A stretch of DNA of 64,000 nucleotides from Streptomyces sp. NBC_01549 (lineage in GTDB: Bacteria; Actinomycetota; Actinomycetes; Streptomycetales; Streptomycetaceae). Under the pieces are notes generated by a model. That model ran no database searches and was not told where the DNA came from. It worked only from the letters and a program-made list of their open reading frames with translations. Each line of letters opens with the position of its first letter. The stretch's first letter is position 1. The stretch is from contig NZ_JAPEPW010000001.1 in assembly GCF_026339955.1 (NCBI RefSeq), positions 1,674,001 to 1,738,000 of the forward strand, given 5' to 3'. A program made the translations under genes and the position numbers. Of this stretch, positions 33,587 through 42,182 are shown piece by piece.

Positions 33587-34156
33587 ATGCGTCTGCTCAC
33601 GTACCTCGTCGGCTGCAGTGTCGACGGCTTCACCGCCGGTCCTGACGGACAGTGCGCCCCCTTCGGCTTCGACGGCGATCTCAAGGCCGCCGTTCTGGCC
33701 GAGTACCCCGAGACCGTCCCGGACCATGCCCGCAGGTCGCTGGGCGTCGTCAGCACGGCGAACAGATTGTTCGACACGGTCGTCATGGGGCGCGGCGTCT
33801 ACGAATCCGCTCGGGCGGCCGGTGCCGACAGCCCGTATCCCTGGCTGCGGCAGTACGTGGTCTCCTCGTCCCTGAAACGGCCCGCGTCAGGCGTCGATGT
33901 CGTCGCCGAGGACCCGGCGGAGTTCGTCCGCGGGCTGAAGCGGCGGCCGGGCATGGGCGTCTGGCTGTGCGGCGGCCCGGTGCTGGCCGGGCGCTTGCTG
34001 CACGAGGTCGACAAGCTCGTGGTCCACCGCCACCCGGTGGTGTTCGGGGCCGGCGTTCCACTGTTCCACGCGGCATTCGACCCTGCCGCCTTCACGCTGA
34101 CCGACTTCCGGGTCTTCGCCACCGGCGCGACTGTCACTACGTACACCAAGCAGTAG
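33587..34156 (+). CDS. Dihydrofolate reductase-fold protein (RibD C-terminal type)
   Basis: 189-residue RibD_C-fold reductase: MRLLTYLVGCSVDGFTAG at the N-terminus, NRLFDTVVMGRGVYESARAA, DVVAEDPAEFVRGLKRRPGM, the cofactor loop VWLCGGPVLAGRLLHEVDKL and VVHRHPVVFGAGVPLFH. The ATG at 33587 places the first beta strand at the N-terminus. It is the first intact gene right of the IS remnant, and the GNAT gene follows after 8 bp with its own ribosome-binding site. A putative NADPH-dependent reductase of unknown substrate, only distantly similar to the member at 16352. Confidence 0.85.
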   Translation: MRLLTYLVGCSVDGFTAGPDGQCAPFGFDGDLKAAVLAEYPETVPDHARRSLGVVSTANRLFDTVVMGRGVYESARAAGADSPYPWLRQYVVSSSLKRPASGVDVVAEDPAEFVRGLKRRPGMGVWLCGGPVLAGRLLHEVDKLVVHRHPVVFGAGVPLFHAAFDPAAFTLTDFRVFATGATVTTYTKQ

Positions 34157-34164
34157 GAGAACAC

Positions 34165-35106
34165 GTGTTGTTTCGCCCCACGACCGAGGCCGATCAAGAG
34201 CGTGTCGCAGCAGTCATCGTGGATGAACCGGTGGGCTGGATCGACGCCGACCGCTACCTGGACGAGTTGAAGCAGGGGATGTACCGGCCGGAGTGGACCT
34301 GGATCGCCGAGGACGACGGGCGGATCGTGGGCCGTTCCTTGTGGTGGGGACAGCAGGACAGCGCTCACCCCGTCGCCCTGGACTGTCTGCATGTCGACCC
34401 GACGCTCCCCGACCGCGCGGAGGTGGCGGCCGGGCTGCTGACCGCCGCGCTGCGGGCGTTCGCCGACGCCGGTGCGCCCAGAACTCCGCTGTACAACCTG
34501 ACGCTGCCCGTCGGCTGGCGTGACACCCCGGCCGCGGTGGCCGCCGTGGAGTGGCGGCGCCGGGCCGCCGTGGCAGCAGGCCTCACGCACGAGGTGGAAC
34601 GGCTACGCCTGCAATGGACGGCCGACGTCGGCCTCCCCGCGTCCAGGGGCCGGCTGACGTTCGCCCCCGCTTCGGACGAGGAGTTCCTCCGGCTGTTCCG
34701 TCGGATAGCCGTCGGCAGCCTGGACGACGAGACACGCAGGAACATCGCCGTCAAGGGCGCCGAAGCCACGGCCAGGGACGAGATGGACTTCTATCTCGGC
34801 TGCCCCGGTCGGCGCGAGTGGTGGCGCGTGGCCCACACCCCGGACGGGCAGGTCGCGGGCCTCGCCCTCCCCTCCGCGACACCGTATGCCCGCAACGTGG
34901 GCTACCTGGGCGTCGTCCCCGAGTTCCGCGGCCATGGGTACGTGGACGACCTCCTCACCGAGATCACCCTCATCCACGCGGAGTCCGGTGCCGAACTGAT
35001 CACAGCCACCACGGACACCGGCAACGCCCCCATGGCCGCGGCCTTCGCCCGCGCCGGCTACCGGACTTCGGAGATCCGCATGCTGTATTCGGCGCCGGTG
35101 GCGTAG
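34165..35106 (+). CDS. GNAT family acetyltransferase (two-domain)
   Basis: 313-residue protein with a recognisable C-terminal GNAT domain: VGYLGVVPEFRGHGYVDDLL supplies the acetyl-CoA pyrophosphate loop, then ELITATTDTGNAPMAAAFAR and the final AGYRTSEIRMLYSA. The N-terminal half (residues 1-150) is a degenerate second GNAT fold (GRIVGRSLWWGQQD, HPVALDCLHVDP). The GTG at 34165 follows AGGAGA in the end of the reductase gene. The 8-bp spacing suggests cotranscription with 33587. Acceptor unknown; within a possible resistance island, antibiotic acetylation is conceivable but unsupported. Confidence 0.8.
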   Translation: MLFRPTTEADQERVAAVIVDEPVGWIDADRYLDELKQGMYRPEWTWIAEDDGRIVGRSLWWGQQDSAHPVALDCLHVDPTLPDRAEVAAGLLTAALRAFADAGAPRTPLYNLTLPVGWRDTPAAVAAVEWRRRAAVAAGLTHEVERLRLQWTADVGLPASRGRLTFAPASDEEFLRLFRRIAVGSLDDETRRNIAVKGAEATARDEMDFYLGCPGRREWWRVAHTPDGQVAGLALPSATPYARNVGYLGVVPEFRGHGYVDDLLTEITLIHAESGAELITATTDTGNAPMAAAFARAGYRTSEIRMLYSAPVA

Positions 35107-35200
35107 GGCGGAGAGACGGAGGCCCCCTCGCCCGGGGGAGACGGACGGTTGATGAAGGGCGGCAGCGGGCGCGCCGTATGAAGAGAGGAGAGCCGGTCTG

Positions 35201-36097
35201 ATGCCGGTTTTCATCGAAGAGTTCACCTTGGCCGGGAGCGGCAGCGGTCCCTACGCGCTCACCACGGGCCCGGACAGGGCGCTGTGGTTCACGCTGGTTC
35301 ACAGCGGGGGCATCGGGCGTCTCGTGCCCGGAGGGATACTCACGCACCATCAACTCGATCCGGACTGCGGGCCGACGATCATCGCTGTCGGGCCGGACGA
35401 CGCCTTGTGGTTCACCGAGCACCGGGCGCACCGCATCGGCCGGATCACCCTCGACGGCAAGGTCGAGGAATTCACCGTGCCGACCGCGAAGTGCGGTCCG
35501 TTCGGAATCGCCGCCGGCCCGGACGGAGCGCTGTGGTTCACCGAGACCGCCGCCGACCGGATCGGCAGGATCACCACCGACGGCCGGGTGACCGAGTTCC
35601 AGCTGCCGGCTACGGGGAGCTACCCCTCCGCGATCACCGCAGGCGCCGACGACGGGATGTGGTTCACCTTGAACCAGGCCGACGCGATCGGGCGGATCGG
35701 CATGGACGGAGCCGTCACTCTGCACCCGTTGCCGACCAGGTCCGCCGCCCCGGTGGGCATCGCGGCCGGGCACGACGGGGCGGTCTGGTTCGTAGAGATC
35801 GGTGCAGGGCAGATCGGGCGGATCACTCCCGACGGCGGGATCACCGAGTTCCCGCTGCCCGACCGCACGTCCCGGCCGCATGCCATCACCACCGGCAGCG
35901 ACGGCACGTTGTGGTTCACCGAGTGGGCCGGCAACCGGGTGGGCTCCCTCACCCCCGACGGCACTGTCACCGTGCACGACCTGCCGACCCCGGGCTCGGA
36001 GCCACACGGGATCGCTCTGGGCCCGGACGGAGCTCTGTGGACAGCGCTGGAAATCGGCGCACTCGCCCGCGTCGGCGTCCGTGTCCGCACGCAATGA
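35201..36097 (+). CDS. vgb: Virginiamycin B lyase (streptogramin B resistance)
   Basis: 298-residue seven-bladed beta-propeller lyase that linearises streptogramin B antibiotics by cutting the ester bond in an elimination reaction. Repeats of the form GPDGALWFTE...IGRI(T)DG recur about every 42 residues. The residues shown to matter in the Staphylococcus enzyme (Y18, H228, E268, H270, E284) have counterparts at Y18 (GPYAL), H227 (RPHAI), E267 and H269 (SEPHG) and E284 (TALEIG). Length matches the 299-residue enzyme. There is no signal peptide, so it is cytoplasmic. ATG follows GAGAGGAGAG. The stop lies in an 8-bp tandem repeat, and the YCII gene follows. Confidence 0.92.
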   Translation: MPVFIEEFTLAGSGSGPYALTTGPDRALWFTLVHSGGIGRLVPGGILTHHQLDPDCGPTIIAVGPDDALWFTEHRAHRIGRITLDGKVEEFTVPTAKCGPFGIAAGPDGALWFTETAADRIGRITTDGRVTEFQLPATGSYPSAITAGADDGMWFTLNQADAIGRIGMDGAVTLHPLPTRSAAPVGIAAGHDGAVWFVEIGAGQIGRITPDGGITEFPLPDRTSRPHAITTGSDGTLWFTEWAGNRVGSLTPDGTVTVHDLPTPGSEPHGIALGPDGALWTALEIGALARVGVRVRTQ

Positions 36098-36130
36098 AGC
36101 AATGAAGCAACGAAGCAACGAAGCAACGAA
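36091..36130. repeat. 8-bp tandem repeat GCAA(T/C)GAA
   Basis: Five consecutive 8-bp units (GCAATGAA twice, GCAACGAA three times) between vgb and the YCII gene. The first unit contains the vgb stop codon. The repeat also brings AAAGGGAA close to the next ATG. Copy-number slippage could change the spacing. Confidence 0.85.
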
Positions 36131-36141
36131 AGGGAACGCTC

Positions 36142-36492
36142 ATGAAGTACGCACTCGTGATCTTCGAGACCGATGAGTCACGCCACCGGATCCGGACCGA
36201 CCGGGCCGCTCACCGAGCGGCGTACGAGACCTGGATCGGCAAGATCGCGGCGGCAGGCAAACTGATCAGTGGCGATGCCCTGGACACCGAGTCGGCCTCC
36301 GCGACGACCGTGCGCAAGACCACCGAAGCAGCGCCCGCCACGGTGACCGACGGGCCCGCACACCCCGGCGAGGAGACCCTGGGCGGCTGGTTCGTCATCA
36401 ACGTGGCCGACCGTGAGGAAGCCGTGGAACTCGCCAAGGGGCTCGGCACCTTGGAGACCATCGAGATCTGGCCGGTGCTCCAAGGCACCTGA
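36142..36492 (+). CDS. YCII-domain protein
   Basis: 116-residue protein of the YCII/DGPF family: MKYALVIFETDESRHRIRTD, YETWIGKIAAAGKLISGDAL, VTDGPAHPGEETLGGWFVIN and VADREEAVELAKGLGTLETI, with the conserved His/Asp pair typical of the ferredoxin-like fold. The family has no general biochemical role; some members bind small molecules or act with ECF sigma factors. It probably shares a transcript with vgb, 44 bp upstream. Confidence 0.85.
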   Translation: MKYALVIFETDESRHRIRTDRAAHRAAYETWIGKIAAAGKLISGDALDTESASATTVRKTTEAAPATVTDGPAHPGEETLGGWFVINVADREEAVELAKGLGTLETIEIWPVLQGT

Positions 36493-36571
36493 GGACAGCC
36501 CGTTGCGGCATCGCCCCTCCCCGGACGTACAGTGTCGATCATGATGCTCGGTTGCTGGCGGGGGGCGGACG

Positions 36572-39256
36572 GTGCAGGGGCGCGCAGACGAACGACGGCA
36601 CATCGAGCGGCTGCTCGCCAACTCTCGGCGCGGAGCGAGCAGTTCACTGCTGCTGCACGGCGAGGCCGGCATCGGCAAGACCACTCTCCTTGAGCATGCG
36701 GCCGCCCACGCGGACGGCATGCGCGTGCTGCGGGTCGAGGGCATCGAGTCGGAGATGGAGCTCGCTTTCGGAGGGCTCCATCAGCTCTTCCTGCCGGTGC
36801 TCGATCTACTCGACCGGCTGCCGGGACCGCAGGCCGGGGCTCTGCGCGCCGTCTTCGGCCTGAGCGACGAGCCCGTACGGGACCGTCTCACCCTGGGGCT
36901 CGCCACACTGTCGCTGCTGTCCGAGGCGGCCACGGACGACCCCCTGCTGTGCCTGGTCGACGACCTGCAATGGCTCGACCGGCCGTCCGGGGACGCGCTG
37001 ACCTTTGCCGCCCGGCGGCTGCGGGACGAAGGCATCGTCGTGCTCTTCGCCACCCGCGGCACCTCGCCGGAGAGCGGATCGAAGGCGCTGCCGCGCGTAC
37101 ACGTCACCGGCATCGACCGGCGGTCGGCCGTGGCGCTCCTGCCCGGCCTCGCTCCCCCGGTCGCCGAGCACATCCTCGACCAGGCGCAGGGAAACCCGCT
37201 GGCGCTGCGGGAGTTGGCCGCCGCGCTGACCCCGGCGCAGCGCGCCGGACAGCTGGGGCCGCTGGCGCCGGCCGAGGCGCGGCCCGAGCTGCCCCATCAG
37301 CTCCAGGACGCGTTCGCACAGCAGATCCGCCGCCTTCCCGACGCGACCCAGCGCACTCTCGCGGTGGCCGCGGCCGACGACACCGGGAACCTTCCCACCG
37401 TGCTGGCAGCCGCGGGCCGGCTCGACGGGGAGGTCAGGGATCTAGAGCCCGCCGAGCGTGCCGGACTGGTCTTCGTCTCCGCGCAGAAACTGCGTTTCCG
37501 GCACCCCCTCATCCGGTTCGCCGCCTACCAACAGGCCCCGCTGGCCTGGCGGATCGCGGCGCACCGGGCGTTGGCGGCGGACCTGGACGGCGCCCAGCAC
37601 GCGCACCGGCGCGCCTGGCACCTGGCCGCCGCGACGACCGGCCCGGACGAAGAGGTCGCCGCGGAGTTGGAACGGGTCGCCGAGTGGGCCGGAAACAGGC
37701 AGGCGATGGCGTCCGCGTCCGCGGCGTACGAGCGAGCCGCCCGCCTGACCGCCGATCCGCACCGGCACGCCCGCCGCCTGATCACCGCCGCGCAGAAGGC
37801 GAGCGAGGCCGGCCAGGACGAACGGTGCCGCGCTCTCACCGACCAGGTGCCACTGCCGTTGCGGGACCCAGGGATGGCGGCGGACTTCGCCCGTGTACGC
37901 TCCGTGGTCGAGCTCGGCTACGGCAGCCCCCGCCGAGCCGCCCGCATCCTGGCCGACTGCGCGGACACAATCTCGGCCGACCGCCCCGACAAGCTCGCGC
38001 CACTGCTGACCGACGCCATCCACGCGGCCTTCTGCGCGGGCGACGCACCCCTCATGGTGGAGATCGGCGTCCGCACACCCCATCTGCCGATCCTGGCCGT
38101 GCCCGCCCACCTCCTGGCGGGCGACCTGCCCGGCGCGCGCCGGGCCCTGGACACTCTCGTCCGGGCCGGACGCCTCGCCGACGCCGGGCTCATGGACCAG
38201 TTGGTGACCGCGATCTACTGCCACCTGATGGCCGATCACGCGACCGCGCACAGACTGGCCGCCGCGGCGGTCGCCCACTGCCGCGAGCAGGGTATCGGTG
38301 GATGGCTGCCCACCACGCTGCATCTGCGCGCCCAGGTGGAGCTGGCGCTCGGCCGGCTCGACGACGCGCACGCACACGCCACCGAAGCGCTCCGGCTGGC
38401 CGACGGCTACGACCTGGACCACCGAGCAGCCCATCTGCGCGCCCTGTTGGCGGTGCTGGCCGCCGTCCAAGGGGAGGAGGCGCAGACCCGGAAAATGGCC
38501 GAACAGGCACTGGAGTACACCCGCCCGCGCGAGGTCGGACGGGGCGCGGCGGAGGCGCTGTGGGCGCTGGGGCTGCTCGACCTCGCCCTCGGGCGGGCGC
38601 AGGACGCGCTGCGCCATCTGGAGGCGGCCCGGCAGGCGGCGGGCCACCCCTTCCTGGCCCGGCACCTGTTGCCGGATCTGATCGAGGCGGCCGTGCGCGC
38701 CGGACATCCGGAAGGGGCGCGGGCACCCGCGGACCAGCTGATGACATGGGCGGCCGACCTCGGACAGCTCCACTTCACGGCCCAAGCGCACCGCTGCGCG
38801 GCCCTGACCAGCCCGGACACACAGGCCGAGCAGCACTATCTGGCCGCGTTGGACCTGCACACCGACGGCAACGACTTCGATCGGGCGCGTACCCAACTCC
38901 TCTACGGCGAATGGCTGCGCCGCTCGCGCCGCAAAATCGACGCCCGCGACCAACTGCGCACCGCACTGAAAATCTTCGATCAGCTGAACGCCCGACCCTG
39001 GGCCCACCGCGCTCGCACGGAACTCCAGGCAGCCGGCGAAACCCACGACCCGTCCGACGCCACCGACTCCCCCCTGACTCGCCTGAGCGCCCAGGAGCGC
39101 GAAGTCGTCCGCCTCGCGGCCACCGGCGCCACCAACCGCGAAATCGCCACGCACCTGTTCCTGAGCCCACGCACCGTCGGCCACCACCTCTACCGCGCGT
39201 TCCCCAAGCTCGGCATCACCTCCCGAACAGAACTCGCCGACCTGCTCACGCCCTGA
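36572..39256 (+). CDS. Large ATP-binding LuxR (LAL) transcriptional regulator
   Basis: 894-residue LAL-family activator. An AAA/STAND ATPase lies at the N-terminus: Walker A LLLHGEAGIGKTTLLEHAAA near residue 30, Walker B LLCLVDDLQWLDRPSGDALT. A long TPR-like helical middle follows (about 350-810). The C-terminal LuxR helix-turn-helix reads RLSAQEREVVRLAATGATNR, then EIATHLFLSPRTVGHHLYRA. GTG start after GGGGGCGGA. LAL proteins often activate secondary-metabolite or transport genes in response to small molecules. It sits next to vgb and YCII, which it might control. A transposase scrap lies immediately after its stop. Confidence 0.92.
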   Translation: MQGRADERRHIERLLANSRRGASSSLLLHGEAGIGKTTLLEHAAAHADGMRVLRVEGIESEMELAFGGLHQLFLPVLDLLDRLPGPQAGALRAVFGLSDEPVRDRLTLGLATLSLLSEAATDDPLLCLVDDLQWLDRPSGDALTFAARRLRDEGIVVLFATRGTSPESGSKALPRVHVTGIDRRSAVALLPGLAPPVAEHILDQAQGNPLALRELAAALTPAQRAGQLGPLAPAEARPELPHQLQDAFAQQIRRLPDATQRTLAVAAADDTGNLPTVLAAAGRLDGEVRDLEPAERAGLVFVSAQKLRFRHPLIRFAAYQQAPLAWRIAAHRALAADLDGAQHAHRRAWHLAAATTGPDEEVAAELERVAEWAGNRQAMASASAAYERAARLTADPHRHARRLITAAQKASEAGQDERCRALTDQVPLPLRDPGMAADFARVRSVVELGYGSPRRAARILADCADTISADRPDKLAPLLTDAIHAAFCAGDAPLMVEIGVRTPHLPILAVPAHLLAGDLPGARRALDTLVRAGRLADAGLMDQLVTAIYCHLMADHATAHRLAAAAVAHCREQGIGGWLPTTLHLRAQVELALGRLDDAHAHATEALRLADGYDLDHRAAHLRALLAVLAAVQGEEAQTRKMAEQALEYTRPREVGRGAAEALWALGLLDLALGRAQDALRHLEAARQAAGHPFLARHLLPDLIEAAVRAGHPEGARAPADQLMTWAADLGQLHFTAQAHRCAALTSPDTQAEQHYLAALDLHTDGNDFDRARTQLLYGEWLRRSRRKIDARDQLRTALKIFDQLNARPWAHRARTELQAAGETHDPSDATDSPLTRLSAQEREVVRLAATGATNREIATHLFLSPRTVGHHLYRAFPKLGITSRTELADLLTP

Positions 39257-39261
39257 CGGGC

Positions 39262-39338
39262 GCAGAAGAACAGGCAGGTCAGCCACCACGCCATGCTCGG
39301 CATCGCCCGACTCCACAACCTCAGCCTCGCCGGCTGAC
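39262..39338 (+). pseudogene. Transposase C-terminal fragment
   Basis: Right after the LAL gene, the plus strand reads KNRQVSHHAMLGIARLHNLS followed by LAG and a stop. The HH-x-L-x-x-ARLHNL ending resembles the C-terminus of DDE transposases. Only about 25 codons remain. The call is tentative because the piece is short. Confidence 0.4.
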
Positions 39339-39375
39339 GGAAGCCAAGCTGGTCAACCGACATGGCGTAGATCAT

Positions 39376-39888
39376 TTACGGGACAGCCCTCAGCGAGATG
39401 AACGGCGCTTCCGATCCGTACTCAGCCGCGCTCGCCCGCGGCAGCGTCGCCCACATCCGCGTCCCCCCGCCCGGCTCCCGCGACTCCCCGAAGCCCCAGT
39501 CGCCGTCGCAGGCCCGGCATACGCAGGCCAGGACCCGCAGGGCCGCGCGGCGGCGGCCGTCGCAGGCGGCGGCCAGGCGGGGGTGGGTGTGGCGTGGGTG
39601 ACGGTCGTAGACGATCACGCGGAAGGCGTCACCCCGATAGCGGAGCGACAGGTAGAAGTCGGGGGATTCGGTGAACTGACACGCGGCCGCGGCCAGTTCA
39701 CCGATCGCCTGGAGTGCCGCGTCCATGATGTCGCGCAGGTCGTGCGCAGCGAGGAACGCGCGCGTGGCCGCTCGCGCGAGCGCCGGGCTGGCCGGCGCCG
39801 CCGGGAGGGTGAGGCTGTACGCGAGGGTTTCGGGGCTGGGCCGGGTGGGGTCGGCGGGGTAGGCGGTCGCGAGGGGGCATGGGGACAT
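39376..39888 (-). CDS. ATP-binding anti-sigma-type regulator (HATPase_c)
   Basis: 170-residue protein of the RsbW/SpoIIAB-like HATPase group that is abundant in Streptomyces. The N box is visible in DIMDAALQAIGELAAAACQF and the G box region in WGFGESREPGGGTRMWATLP; FRVIVYDRHPRHTHPR lies in the fold's central strands. The ATG at 39888 is chosen because GGAGG lies 5 nt upstream. It is divergent from an XRE/DUF5753 gene followed by a DUF397-like gene, the same trio found in whiJ-like loci, where these genes regulate development and antibiotic production. Confidence 0.8.
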   Translation of the reverse strand: MSPCPLATAYPADPTRPSPETLAYSLTLPAAPASPALARAATRAFLAAHDLRDIMDAALQAIGELAAAACQFTESPDFYLSLRYRGDAFRVIVYDRHPRHTHPRLAAACDGRRRAALRVLACVCRACDGDWGFGESREPGGGTRMWATLPRASAAEYGSEAPFISLRAVP

Positions 39889-40081
39889 CGGTCCTCCTGT
39901 GGGGGGGGGAGGGCAGCGGTGGCTTGTCGCGGGCAGGGGCCTGCGATGCACTTCCAACTGCCAAGAGTGGCTGGCGCGTTACCGAATGTAGAGATTGCGG
40001 AGTCACTGTGTCCATCACCTTGGGGATAATTACCCCCTTCGAGCGTGGACCTGCCCCGCCAGACGCAGGCAGACTGTCGCC

Positions 40082-40933
40082 ATGGCAACCAGAACCACCC
40101 CGACGGAACGGCAGAAGCGTCTCGGTGCCGAGCTGCGCAAGATGCGCCTGGCGGCGGGATCCACCACGGAGTACGCGGCGGGTCTTCTCGGTATCGACAG
40201 GACACGGCTGTCCAACATGGAGTCGGGCATCCGCCCCTTCTCGCCCGAGCGCGTCCGCACCCTCGCATGCAACTACGCCTGCACGGACAAGGGTTATGTC
40301 GAAGCCTTGGTGGCCATGGCGGACGGAAAGGAGCGCGGCTGGTGGGAGCGTCATCGGGGCACGCTGCCCTCCGGGCTCCTGGACATCGCGGAGCTGGAGT
40401 GGCACGCCACCCGTGTCCGGACCGCTCAGGTCATGCACGCGCCGGGGCTGCTCCAGACCGAGGAATACGCCCGAGCCGTCTTCGCCGCCGTCCTGCCGTC
40501 GCTGACCCGGCTCGAGGTCGAACTGCGGGTCGCACATCGGATGGAACGCCAGCAGGTCTTCGAGCGGCCGGACCCGCTCCGGTACATCGCCTACGTCCAC
40601 GAAGCGGCCCTGCGCATGCCGTACGGCGGGGCGGAAGCGAACCGGCAGCAACTCGGCCATCTGGGCGCCCAGTCCGAGCGCGAGAACATCGAGGTCCGTG
40701 TGATCCCCACGTCCAAGGGCGGGTTCCCCGGCGCGGGACACGCGGTGCTCTTCGCAGACGGGGCCGTGCCCCGGCTCGACACCGTGCAACTGGACTCGGC
40801 CCACGGACCGGAATTCACCCACGCCGAGGCTCAGCTCACGAAGTACCGTGCCCATCTGGACTGGATGGACGTTGCGGCGATGACCCCAGCGGCGTCACGC
40901 GACCTCATCCAACAGATCGCCCACGAACTGTAG
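40082..40933 (+). CDS. XRE-family regulator with DUF5753 domain (WhiJ-like)
   Basis: 283-residue regulator. The N-terminal helix-turn-helix reads LRKMRLAAGSTTEYAAGLLG and IDRTRLSNMESGIRPFSPER. The C-terminal DUF5753 domain has WWERHRGTLPSGLLDIAELE, the landmark HAPGLLQTEEYARAVFAAVL, RMERQQVF and VRVIPTSKGGFPGAGHAVLF. WhiJ-type proteins bind their own promoters and are antagonised by small DUF397 partners such as the one encoded 8 bp downstream. The ATG at 40082 puts the HTH at the N-terminus. The shared 190-bp upstream region with the HATPase gene probably holds its operator. Confidence 0.9.
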   Translation: MATRTTPTERQKRLGAELRKMRLAAGSTTEYAAGLLGIDRTRLSNMESGIRPFSPERVRTLACNYACTDKGYVEALVAMADGKERGWWERHRGTLPSGLLDIAELEWHATRVRTAQVMHAPGLLQTEEYARAVFAAVLPSLTRLEVELRVAHRMERQQVFERPDPLRYIAYVHEAALRMPYGGAEANRQQLGHLGAQSERENIEVRVIPTSKGGFPGAGHAVLFADGAVPRLDTVQLDSAHGPEFTHAEAQLTKYRAHLDWMDVAAMTPAASRDLIQQIAHEL

Positions 40934-40941
40934 GAGACGTC

Positions 40942-41136
40942 GTGACCGACCACATCGCCTGGGAAGACCCGTTCTGCGGTGAAGGCAACAACTGCTTCCG
41001 CCTCGGCACCGACCCCCAAGGCAATGCCTACATCGCCATAGCCGGCGCCGAAGACCACTACCTCACCGACACCCGCGAAGCGCTCCGCACCATGATCCTC
41101 GACATCAAGGCGGGCAGGGCCGACCACCTCCTCTGA
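40942..41136 (+). CDS. DUF397-like small partner protein
   Basis: 64-residue acidic protein from a GTG at 40942 (VTDHIAWEDPFCGEGNNCFR, then LGTDPQGNAYIAIAG). It shows the W...S/F-CGEGNNC pattern and the final helix seen in DUF397 proteins. GGAGA lies 5 nt upstream inside the XRE stop region, so it is cotranscribed. In BldB/WhiJ-like pairs the small protein relieves DNA binding by the large one. Too short for confident family assignment without the context. Confidence 0.75.
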   Translation: MTDHIAWEDPFCGEGNNCFRLGTDPQGNAYIAIAGAEDHYLTDTREALRTMILDIKAGRADHLL

Positions 41137-41148
41137 GCCGCCGGACGG

Positions 41149-41517
41149 CTACCCCATCGGCCGGTAGTACCCCAGCACCCACGCCAACTGTGCGAACCAC
41201 CCCCGCAACAACTCCCGCGGCTTCGCGTTCACCACGCACTCGTAGACCCTGCCGTCCAGGTGGACCACGGCGACCATCAGGGCCTTGCCGTTGGGGCTCG
41301 CCTTGTAGTGGACGCTGCGGATCTCGGGCCAGGGGAAGTCGACCGTGATGTCGTACATCTCGAAGGCCACACCCGACGCGTCGACAACGACCGAGTTGTG
41401 CTTGTCGACCGCCAGGAACTCCGGGCCGGGCGCCGAGGGCTGGGGTGGCCCTGGGGCGTACTGCGGCGGGGGCGGGCCGAAACCCGGTGGGGTGGAAGCG
41501 GGCGGCTGGTCTGTCAC
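41149..41517 (-). CDS. Small conserved protein with proline-rich N-terminus
   Basis: 122-residue protein. Residues 1-35 are Pro/Gly-rich (GFGPPPPQYAPGPPQPSAPG). Residues 36-122 form a compact beta-rich domain (LAVDKHNSVVVDASGVAFEM, FPWPEIRSVHYKASPNGKAL, HLDGRVYECVVNAKPRELLR) that resembles the small PH-like/DUF domain also seen at the end of the acidic protein at 45175 (VRLRLDDQEAEFRWDEIGAV). The two may be distant relatives; that link is my own reading. Function unknown. Converges with the DUF397-like gene with only 12 bp between. Confidence 0.65.
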   Translation of the reverse strand: MTDQPPASTPPGFGPPPPQYAPGPPQPSAPGPEFLAVDKHNSVVVDASGVAFEMYDITVDFPWPEIRSVHYKASPNGKALMVAVVHLDGRVYECVVNAKPRELLRGWFAQLAWVLGYYRPMG

Positions 41518-41666
41518 TCCGGCAACCTACCCGGCGTACGCAGATCCCCTACGTGGAGGGCTGCCTGTGGGCCCCCTCTGAACCTTCTTTCCGTCCCCTG
41601 AAACATTTCCGGGGGGCCGGCGCATCAATGGAGTGAAGGCGGCGGTACCAAAGACACGGGAGCGGG

Positions 41667-42182
41667 ATGAGACAGGTCCGGAGGGACGATTACGCCGAGT
41701 TCGCGGCGGCGCGGGCGGGGCATCTCTACCGTTCCGCGTGTCTGCTCACCGGCGGGGACACCCATCTCGCCGAGGACCTGGTGCAGGAGACCCTCGGTCG
41801 CCTGTACGTCCGCTGGTACCGGGTCTCCCGCGTCGGCAACCCCGCCGGGTACGCCCAGACCGTCCTCACCCGTACCTTCCTCGCCCACCAGCGGCGCCGC
41901 AGCAGCCGGGAACGCGCCACGGACGAGTTCCCCGACCTTCCCGACCCGCGCGCGGCCGACACCGACACGCCCCCGCGGCTGACCCTGGTCGAGGCACTCG
42001 GCCGGCTGTCCGCCAAGGACCGGACCGTGGTCGTGCTGCGCTACTGGGAGGACCGCAGTGTCGAGGAGACCGCCGAGGCCATGAACGTCAGCTCGGCCGC
42101 CGTACGCACCCGCTGCACCCGCGCCCTCGCCCGGCTGCGGCTGCTGCTCGGGGACGCCCTCAGCGAGCACGCCAGACCCTGA
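41667..42182 (+). CDS. SigE-type ECF RNA polymerase sigma factor
   Basis: 171-residue ECF sigma factor of the actinobacterial SigE family. Region 2 is YAEFAAARAGHLYRSACLLT, HLAEDLVQETLGRLYVRWYR. Region 4 is VEALGRLSAKDRTVVVLRYW, EDRSVEETAEAMNVSSAAVR, TRCTRALARLRLLL. There is no zinc-binding anti-sigma motif inside. The gene lies 82 bp upstream of a His-rich single-span membrane protein gene, which probably encodes its partner or first target. Its own promoter is likely autoregulated, but I could not identify a convincing box. Confidence 0.92.
   Translation: MRQVRRDDYAEFAAARAGHLYRSACLLTGGDTHLAEDLVQETLGRLYVRWYRVSRVGNPAGYAQTVLTRTFLAHQRRRSSRERATDEFPDLPDPRAADTDTPPRLTLVEALGRLSAKDRTVVVLRYWEDRSVEETAEAMNVSSAAVRTRCTRALARLRLLLGDALSEHARP

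Noticed and set aside
36572..39256. LAL regulator as pathway-specific activator of an antibiotic cluster
   Set aside because: No biosynthetic genes are visible in the window, so a pathway role cannot be supported.
36949..40029. 1026-codon plus-strand frame across the LAL regulator and beyond
   Set aside because: It is the LAL gene read out of frame: Arg/Pro-rich, no motifs, and it would run into the antisense HATPase gene.
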